This document shows positions 58,559 to 64,000 of a stretch of 64,000 nt of DNA, one piece after another. Below the pieces are notes generated by a model, which searched no databases, was not told where the DNA came from, and worked only from the letters and a program-made list of their open reading frames with translations. The translations under genes were made by a program, and so were the position numbers. The number at the start of each line of letters is the position of its first letter. Position 1 is the stretch's first letter. Source of the stretch: Azospirillum soli (lineage in GTDB: Bacteria > Pseudomonadota > Alphaproteobacteria > Azospirillales > Azospirillaceae); the NCBI RefSeq assembly GCF_017876165.1, contig NZ_JAGINQ010000005.1, positions 124,001-188,000 of the forward strand. Reading direction: 5' to 3'.

Positions 58559-60373
58559 ATGGCGACTGAAGGCCGCGATGACCTTCTCGACTATTACCAG
58601 CGCGAGCTGTCCTACCTGCGCCACGAGGGGGCGGAGTTCGCGGCGCGCTACCCGCGCGTGGCGGCGCGCCTGGACCTCAGTGGGGCGGAATCCCCCGATC
58701 CCCACGTCGAACGGCTGCTGGAAAGCTTCGCCTTTCTGACCGCGCGCATCCAGCGCACGCTGGATTCCGAATTTCCGCAGATCCCCTCGGCCCTGCTGGG
58801 CGTGCTGTACCCGCATCTGCTGGCTCCGGTGCCAAGCCTCGCCATCGCGCAGTTCGAGGTGGACCCGGACCAAGCCCGCGCCGCCACCGGCTTCACCCTG
58901 CCGGACGAGACGCCCCTGTTCGCGGAGGCCGTGGACGGGCTGACCTGCCGCTTCCGCACCGGCTATCCGGTGGAGTTGTGGCCGATCGAGGTGGCGGAGG
59001 CGGCGATCCAGCCCTCGGCCGCCTTCAACTTCCTGGACCACCGTTCGGACGTCGGCGCCGTCCTGCGGCTGACGCTGCGCGGCATGGGTAAGCTGACCTT
59101 CGCCGACATGGCGCCGAAGCGGCTGCGTTTTCACCTGCACGCGGGCGCCATGTCCGGCGGCGCGCTGTACGAACTGCTGATGAACGAGGTGCGCGGCGTC
59201 GCCGTGCGTCCGGCCGGCGCCGCCCAGCCCGTGCGCGAACTGCCGGCCGGCGCCATCCGCCCGGTGGGCTTCGCGCCCGACGAGGATGTGCTGCCCTGGC
59301 CGCGCCACGCGCATCAGGCCTATCGCTTGATCCAGGAATATTTCGTCTTTCCGGAAAAGTTCCTGTTCGTGGACGTGGAGGGGCTGAGCGACCTTGGTGC
59401 CGGCAAGGACGTGGAGCTTCTGTTCCTGCTGTCCGCGCCGCCGCGCCGCGCCATCGCCGTGGACCGGGGCACCTTCCGCCTGAACTGCGCGCCCATCGTC
59501 AACCTGTTCCGCAAGACGACGGAGCCGGTGCGGCTGGACCAGACGCAGGTCGATTACCGGCTGCTGCCCGACAGCTACCGCGAGCGGTCCACGGAGATCC
59601 ACTCGATCCTGAAAGTCTCGGCCAGTTCGTCTTTCGAGGACGACAGCCGGGCCTTCCAGCCCTTCTATTCCTTCGACCATAGTGCGGCGCGGGCCGACGC
59701 GCGGGCCTTTTGGACGGCGCGGCGCCAGCCGACGGGGCGCGCCGACCTGCCGGGCACGGACATGGTGCTGTCCTTCCTGGACCTGGACTTCAAGCCGACG
59801 CGCCCGCCGGCCCAGGTGGTGTTCGCGCACACGCTGTGCACCAACCGGGGCGTAGCGGAGCAGATGCCGGCCGGCGCGCGGCTGGAGATCGAGGTGGACG
59901 CCCCCCTGCGCGGCGTCGCCTGCCTGACCAAGCCGACGCGGCAGATCACCCCGCCGCTGGGCGGGCAAACGCTGTGGCGGTTGGTGTCGCACCTGTCGCT
60001 GAACCACCTGTCGCTGGACGGCGAGGCGGGCCTGACGGCTCTGCGCGAGATCCTGCGCCTCTACGCCGCCTTTGACGACGCCTCGGTCAACGGGCAGGTG
60101 GCCGGACTGTCGGGCCTGTCCTGCGCCAGCGTGGTGCGGCGCGTCGGGAACGAGGCGTGGCGCGGATTCTGCCGGGGCACCGAGGTGCGGCTGGAACTGG
60201 ACGAGGAACGCTTCGTCGGCAGCCATCCGTTCCTTCTGGCCTCCGTCCTCAACCGCTTCTTCGGGCTGTACGCCGCCGTCAATTCTTTCACGCAGCTGGT
60301 TCTGACCAGTCGGCAACGCAACGGGATCTGGAAGACATGGCCTCCTCTGGCTGGCGATCAACCCGTTCTGTAA
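58559..60373 (+). CDS. tssF: T6SS baseplate protein TssF
   Basis: Baseplate wedge subunit of 604 residues (VasA family). LLDYYQRELSYLRHEGAEFA at the N-terminus is diagnostic, as are RVAARLDLSGAESPDPHVERL and YRLIQEYFVFPEKFLFVDV. Starts five bases after the tssE stop. Overlaps tssG by 37 bases. Confidence 0.95.
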   Translation: MATEGRDDLLDYYQRELSYLRHEGAEFAARYPRVAARLDLSGAESPDPHVERLLESFAFLTARIQRTLDSEFPQIPSALLGVLYPHLLAPVPSLAIAQFEVDPDQARAATGFTLPDETPLFAEAVDGLTCRFRTGYPVELWPIEVAEAAIQPSAAFNFLDHRSDVGAVLRLTLRGMGKLTFADMAPKRLRFHLHAGAMSGGALYELLMNEVRGVAVRPAGAAQPVRELPAGAIRPVGFAPDEDVLPWPRHAHQAYRLIQEYFVFPEKFLFVDVEGLSDLGAGKDVELLFLLSAPPRRAIAVDRGTFRLNCAPIVNLFRKTTEPVRLDQTQVDYRLLPDSYRERSTEIHSILKVSASSSFEDDSRAFQPFYSFDHSAARADARAFWTARRQPTGRADLPGTDMVLSFLDLDFKPTRPPAQVVFAHTLCTNRGVAEQMPAGARLEIEVDAPLRGVACLTKPTRQITPPLGGQTLWRLVSHLSLNHLSLDGEAGLTALREILRLYAAFDDASVNGQVAGLSGLSCASVVRRVGNEAWRGFCRGTEVRLELDEERFVGSHPFLLASVLNRFFGLYAAVNSFTQLVLTSRQRNGIWKTWPPLAGDQPVL

Positions 60374-61482
60374 TCGAGCAGCTGGCCGCCGAGGCCCACC
60401 GCTTCGATTTCCTGCAGGCGGTCAGCCTGATCGAACGGCTGCGCCCGGATTCCCGCAGCGTCGGCGATGGCACCCACACGGCGCACGAGGCGGTGCGCTT
60501 CCGTTCCAGCCTGACCAGCGCCTTTCCGGCCAGCGACCTCAGCGCCGCCACACCGCCCGGCCCCGGCGAACCGCGCTGGGAGCTTCTGGTGAATTTCCTC
60601 GGGCTGGCCGGCGGGTTCGGCCCACTGCCGGCGCCGATCACCGAGGCCATCGTCCAGCAGTTGCGGACCGGCGACACGGCGACCCGCGATTTCCTGGACC
60701 TGTTCAACCACCGGCTCGTCTCTCTGCTGTACCGGGCGCGGCGCGCGCACCGGCCGGCGCTGAACCGGGGCACGCCCGACCAGGGGCCGTTCGCCCAGTA
60801 TCTCTACAGCCTGATCGGGCAGGGGACGGAGGGCCTGCGCGGGCGCATGGCGGTGCCCGACCGGGTGCTGCTGAACCACGCCGGCGTGCTGGCCCAGCAG
60901 CCGCGCAGCCTGCACGGGCTGGAACGCCTGCTGAGCGACCATTTCGACGTGCCGGTGCGCGCGATGCCTTTGCAAGGCCGTTGGCTGGCGCTGGACGACA
61001 CGCAGACGACGCGGCTGGGGCAGCGCAATTCGGTACTGGGCGACGGGGCCGTGCTGGGCCGCCGGGTGTGGGACCAGCAGGCGGCGGTGACGCTGGAGAT
61101 CGGGCCGCTGAATCTTTCGGACTTCCGCAGCTTCCTGCCGGACGGCCACGCGGCGCGTGTGCTGAGCGACTTGGCGGCCTTCTATGTGGGGCCGAGGACC
61201 GAGACGGCGGTGCGGCTGCGGCTGAAGCCTGCGGCGGTGCCGGGTACGCGGCTGGTCGGGGCGAACCGGCTGCACCTGCATTCGCCGAGGACGCTCGCCG
61301 ACCGGCCGCGCGCGGCCGGCGTGCGGCTGGGGGGACCCAAGGGCGATGGGGGGCGGCTGCTGACACGGGCGGCGCACGACGCGCCAAGGCTCGGCTGGAC
61401 GACGTGGCTGACCACGCGGACGCGGGTGGACGAGGGGCGTGTCGATCTGAAGGGCGGCGTGGGAGGGCACACGCGTGCGTGA
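60337..61482 (+). CDS. tssG: T6SS baseplate protein TssG
   Basis: A 381-residue baseplate wedge protein (VasB family). AEAHRFDFLQAVSLIERLRP at the N-terminus and LVNFLGLAGGFGPLPAPITE are conserved. The overlap with tssF points to translational coupling. In many T6SS clusters clpV (tssH) comes next; here the following gene is a DUF4157 effector-like gene. Confidence 0.94.
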   Translation: MASSGWRSTRSVIEQLAAEAHRFDFLQAVSLIERLRPDSRSVGDGTHTAHEAVRFRSSLTSAFPASDLSAATPPGPGEPRWELLVNFLGLAGGFGPLPAPITEAIVQQLRTGDTATRDFLDLFNHRLVSLLYRARRAHRPALNRGTPDQGPFAQYLYSLIGQGTEGLRGRMAVPDRVLLNHAGVLAQQPRSLHGLERLLSDHFDVPVRAMPLQGRWLALDDTQTTRLGQRNSVLGDGAVLGRRVWDQQAAVTLEIGPLNLSDFRSFLPDGHAARVLSDLAAFYVGPRTETAVRLRLKPAAVPGTRLVGANRLHLHSPRTLADRPRAAGVRLGGPKGDGGRLLTRAAHDAPRLGWTTWLTTRTRVDEGRVDLKGGVGGHTRA

Positions 61483-61587
61483 AGTCCGCTCATCCATTTT
61501 CCCCAAACAGTCGCTCAAAGCCATTCTGCTCGTTGACAGAAGCGAGCAAGAGTCCGGATACTTCACCGACTGCGTGAAGGGGCTGTC

Positions 61588-62595
61588 ATGACGGCATTCT
61601 CGTCCGTTTCCGGTAAAGTGATCCAGGGCCGCTTCCTTGCGGCAGGGCCGCGCCTGCCCGGCCCAGGCTCGACGGGCACGGTGCAGCGGCAGGCCAACGG
61701 CAACGCCCAGGCGTTGCCGCCGGGCCTGATTCGCACGGGCGGCGGCGGGCGTCCACTGCCGGACGGCGTGCGGCAAAAGATGGAGTCCTTCTTTAAAGCG
61801 GATTTTTCGGACGTGCGCGTGCATGTGGGGTCCGAGGCGCCGTCCATCGGCGCGCTGGCCTTCACGCTGGGCTCCAACCTCTATTTCGCGCCGGGGCAGT
61901 ACAACCCCGATACCCCGCACGGCCAGCAGCTTCTCGGCCACGAACTGACGCATGTGGTGCAGCAGCGCGCCGGCCGCGTGCGCAATCCGTTCGGCAGCGG
62001 CATCGCCGTGGTGCAGGATCCTGGGCTGGAGGCCGAGGCCGACCGCATGGGCATGCGCGCCGCCTCGCATTTCACGCCGCCGGCCGTGCAGGCCAAGCCG
62101 GCACCGCAGAACGTGGCCGGACCGCACGCCCAGGTGCAGAGGAAGGCCGAGAATGGATCTGGCTACCGGTTGATCGTCGGCGCCTACCTGCATCAGAAAA
62201 AGGGCCTACCCGATGCCATGGCCGGGCACGGCTTTGTGGCCGTCGAACGCCCCGGCGGCAAGCGTGAGGCGTGGGGGTTCTCGCCCGCCAACCTGTCGAG
62301 TATTGATCCGAAGCGCGATCTGGGGCGCCTGACCACCGGCGTGCCGGGGCGCGTGCATCGCGATGAGTCGGCTTTTTCCGAGCCGGGCGTGCGGACGCGC
62401 AGCTTCGCCATCAGCGCGGAGCAGGCGCAGGCGGCCATGGCCAAGATCTCCGAGTACCGGGGCGGCGCCACGCAATTCAGCCTGGCGCGACGCCAGTGCA
62501 CCGGATTCGCTGCCGACGTGGCGAAAGCGGCCGGTGTGGATGCGTTCGGGGGTGGGGTGGTGCGCGGGCCACGGGATTTTTACCGGAAAATCTAA
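61588..62595 (+). CDS. DUF4157 protein with C-terminal papain-like region, candidate effector
   Basis: A 335-residue protein with three parts: a Pro/Gly-rich head (1-60), a DUF4157 domain (about 60-160) and a C-terminal domain (about 190-335). The DUF4157 part contains a zinc-protease-like HELTH motif (H118, E119, H122), with a likely third ligand near GLEAEAD. The C-terminal part has H214 in AGHGFVAVE and C304 in RQCTGFAADVA, in the His-then-Cys order of circularly permuted papain-like enzymes. DUF4157 proteins are linked to contractile injection systems. Start 61588 follows AAGGGG. Follows tssG by 105 bases, and its stop is 18 bases before the next gene. Confidence 0.75.
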   Translation: MTAFSSVSGKVIQGRFLAAGPRLPGPGSTGTVQRQANGNAQALPPGLIRTGGGGRPLPDGVRQKMESFFKADFSDVRVHVGSEAPSIGALAFTLGSNLYFAPGQYNPDTPHGQQLLGHELTHVVQQRAGRVRNPFGSGIAVVQDPGLEAEADRMGMRAASHFTPPAVQAKPAPQNVAGPHAQVQRKAENGSGYRLIVGAYLHQKKGLPDAMAGHGFVAVERPGGKREAWGFSPANLSSIDPKRDLGRLTTGVPGRVHRDESAFSEPGVRTRSFAISAEQAQAAMAKISEYRGGATQFSLARRQCTGFAADVAKAAGVDAFGGGVVRGPRDFYRKI

Positions 62596-62613
62596 AAGCG
62601 AGAACGCGACAAC

Positions 62614-64000
62614 ATGAAAAGGTTTGTTGGTCCGCATCCAGTGCAGCCTGGAGCGGCAATACCGCAATCGCGACCTTCGGTTCCTCCGCCCCCGAGGCCG
62701 GCGGTGCCTCAGCCGTTTCCATCCGTTGTTCAACGCGCGGGTCACGGAGCATTTCCGCCGCCACCCGCTACGCAAGCTGTTTCTTTGGTCCCGGCTGCCC
62801 TGCCGGCCTGCAGGACAGCGAAGGCCCAGTCGGTGGCGCAACCGTCCAAGGCCATCGGACATGCGGGCGGACATGCGGGCAACAACACAGCGGTTCCGCC
62901 GCCCCCCACCCGTTTTGCCGACGCCAATCGGTCAATCCAGCAAAAAGCTGCTGCCGGTGTGGCGGCGAGGGGAGCGGCTCCACACCGTGTGGGGTGGCCC
63001 GATCATCTAGGGCCCGCCGGTCACCAATCTCAGATCAGCAGCCATCGAGGATTTACGCAGGCACCTTCAAATGCTGCGGCTCCGTCGGCGCGGCCAGCCG
63101 TCGATCCGAGCAGTGTCGTACAGTTGACGAAGAGAAGGATTAATCGGCACTCGGCGAATCAGAACACGCAGACTTCAGCAAGCAGCACGCCCCAATCCAC
63201 CACCAAAAAAAGAAAGTTCCACAAGCCGCTTTCAACCGCCAGTTCGAGTCAGCAGTCCGGCCAGACTCAGCTGACTATTCCGACCCAAAACCTTAATCAG
63301 AATCAGCAGATCAATCAAAATTCAGCAAGCAGCACGCCCCAATCCACCACCAAAAAAAGAAAGTTCCATAAGCCGCTCTCAATTGCCAGTTCGAGTCAGC
63401 AGTCTGGCCAGACTCAGCTGAATATTCCGACCCAAAACCTTAATCAGAATCAGCAGATTAATCAAAACCTGACGCCCAACCTTAGTAATGGAATTTCTAC
63501 CGATAAGGTCTATGTTACGGTTGTGGAAGGTAGGGTTCATTTTGATCATGACAGGACAAGACTGCCCGTGTCAAACAATGGTCCCGTTGAGATGACCGTC
63601 GATCAGTTCATCCGGTTCAAAAATGCTGGAAAACAGCATGCCTCAGGTGGACAAAAGATAATAGGTGGGAAGTCTCGTTACCGATCTGATCGCACCGAAG
63701 ACGACTCCGCTAAAAAGTGGGACGTCACCGAGTATGCGCATGCGCAGAAGCAAATAGGGCCGTGGGGAAGGAGGCATTTGACGAACCGCGACCATATGAA
63801 CGCGGATTCTTCCAATCAGAAAAAAGACGTCGATTGGGTTGATGGGCTATCGGCGAGTGAAATTAAGAAGCAAGGTTTAGTAATATTCGTTTCCGGAGAG
63901 CACCACAGGGAGGACAGCTACACTTATGGAGGCAGAACGAAAAAGAAGGATACACCAAATGGCTCGACCCGCACCGAATACGGGACAGATCATCCGGAAA
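62614..64000 (+). CDS. Repeat-containing candidate toxin, 3' end beyond the window
   Basis: One frame stays open from ATG 62614 to the window end (462 residues so far). Residues 1-187 are Pro/Ala/Gly-rich, with FPPPPATQ and VPPPPTRF motifs. Two near-identical 49-residue repeats follow (188-236 and 237-285), each with a KKRK basic patch. The region from 290 on is low-GC, hydrophilic and compact. It contains LTNRDHMNADSSNQ (R392, D393, H394) and GEHHREDSYTYGGR (E429, H430, H431), compatible with a His-Me-finger/HNH-like metal-dependent nuclease. It directly follows the DUF4157 gene and the T6SS operon, so an anti-cell effector is likely. Function is inferred; the immunity gene, if any, is outside. 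Confidence 0.65.
   Translation, partial: MKRFVGPHPVQPGAAIPQSRPSVPPPPRPAVPQPFPSVVQRAGHGAFPPPPATQAVSLVPAALPACRTAKAQSVAQPSKAIGHAGGHAGNNTAVPPPPTRFADANRSIQQKAAAGVAARGAAPHRVGWPDHLGPAGHQSQISSHRGFTQAPSNAAAPSARPAVDPSSVVQLTKRRINRHSANQNTQTSASSTPQSTTKKRKFHKPLSTASSSQQSGQTQLTIPTQNLNQNQQINQNSASSTPQSTTKKRKFHKPLSIASSSQQSGQTQLNIPTQNLNQNQQINQNLTPNLSNGISTDKVYVTVVEGRVHFDHDRTRLPVSNNGPVEMTVDQFIRFKNAGKQHASGGQKIIGGKSRYRSDRTEDDSAKKWDVTEYAHAQKQIGPWGRRHLTNRDHMNADSSNQKKDVDWVDGLSASEIKKQGLVIFVSGEHHREDSYTYGGRTKKKDTPNGSTRTEYGTDHPE
63175..63468 (+). repeat. Two tandem 147-bp repeats in the candidate toxin gene
   Basis: Copy 1 covers 63175-63321 and copy 2 covers 63322-63468, with only a few base changes, mostly synonymous. 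Each encodes SASSTPQSTTKKRKFHKPLS and a Gln/Asn-rich end (NLNQNQQINQN). The copies are clearly a recent duplication. Confidence 0.9.

Noticed and set aside
58328..62193. Two minus-strand frames of over 600 codons opposite tssF and tssG
   Set aside because: They mirror tssF, tssG and the DUF4157 gene, and their translations have no recognisable domain.
62623..63143. Several short frames in the region after the DUF4157 gene
   Set aside because: One plus-strand frame from 62614 stays open to the window end, contains coherent repeats and motifs and explains the region better.
1..64000. tRNA, rRNA genes or insertion sequences
   Set aside because: No cloverleaf-like segment, rRNA stretch, transposase frame or flanking terminal repeats could be recognised.

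Overview
The window reads as high-GC alphaproteobacterial DNA, most likely Azospirillum or a close relative. This is inferred from codon usage, gene families, a MaoC-Pta fusion, many TRAP transporters and a T6SS; no rRNA or tRNA is present to confirm it. I see no transposase, integrase, CRISPR array or rRNA/tRNA gene. Genes are tightly packed and organised in short operons.

Positions 1-39,800 are a catabolic region for pectin and hexuronates joined to fermentation and lower glycolysis. The galacturonate branch is complete: UxaC (isomerase), UxaB (partial, tagaturonate reductase), UxaA (altronate dehydratase), KdgK and Eda. The unsaturated-uronate branch is also complete: KdgF, KduI and KduD. 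Uptake is represented by KdgT, an EamA/DMT permease and a DctPQM TRAP system. GalM, pyruvate kinase, methylglyoxal synthase, PflA-FocA, PflB, MaoC-Pta, AckA and the HexR regulator turn KDPG-derived carbon into pyruvate, formate and acetate. Four FadR-type GntR regulators with almost identical DNA-recognition helices lie among these genes. About fourteen copies of one palindromic operator, consensus ATACTARTATATCA, stand before nearly every operon. Three TGTAGTTTTSCTAY sites at pyk, pflB and hexR look like HexR operators. Several operators are followed by terminator-like hairpins ahead of the gene, which suggests a second layer of leader control.

Positions 27,600-34,270 interrupt this with general genes: an FUSC exporter with a MarR regulator, a zinc alcohol dehydrogenase, a lumazine synthase, MarC, a small exported protein and a RecD-like helicase. 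Positions 39,870-45,880 hold an Ala/Pro-rich exported protein, a TAXI-type TRAP system with a DUF1611 (DgcN-like) enzyme that suggests D-glutamate-type substrate use, and bacterioferritin. A 0.5-kb spacer at 45,880-46,390 carries a cluster of TTGTGCA inverted repeats.

Positions 47,133-61,482 are a type VI secretion operon: tssJ-like lipoprotein, tssK, tssL, tssM, tssA, tssB, tssC, hcp, tssE, tssF, tssG. ClpV (TssH), VgrG and PAAR are not in the window. The operon is followed by two effector-like genes. One is a DUF4157 protein with an HELTH motif and a C-terminal His/Cys papain-like region. The other is open at the window end, with a Pro-rich head, two near-identical 49-residue repeats and a C-terminal region with NRDH and EHH motifs that may be a nuclease toxin.
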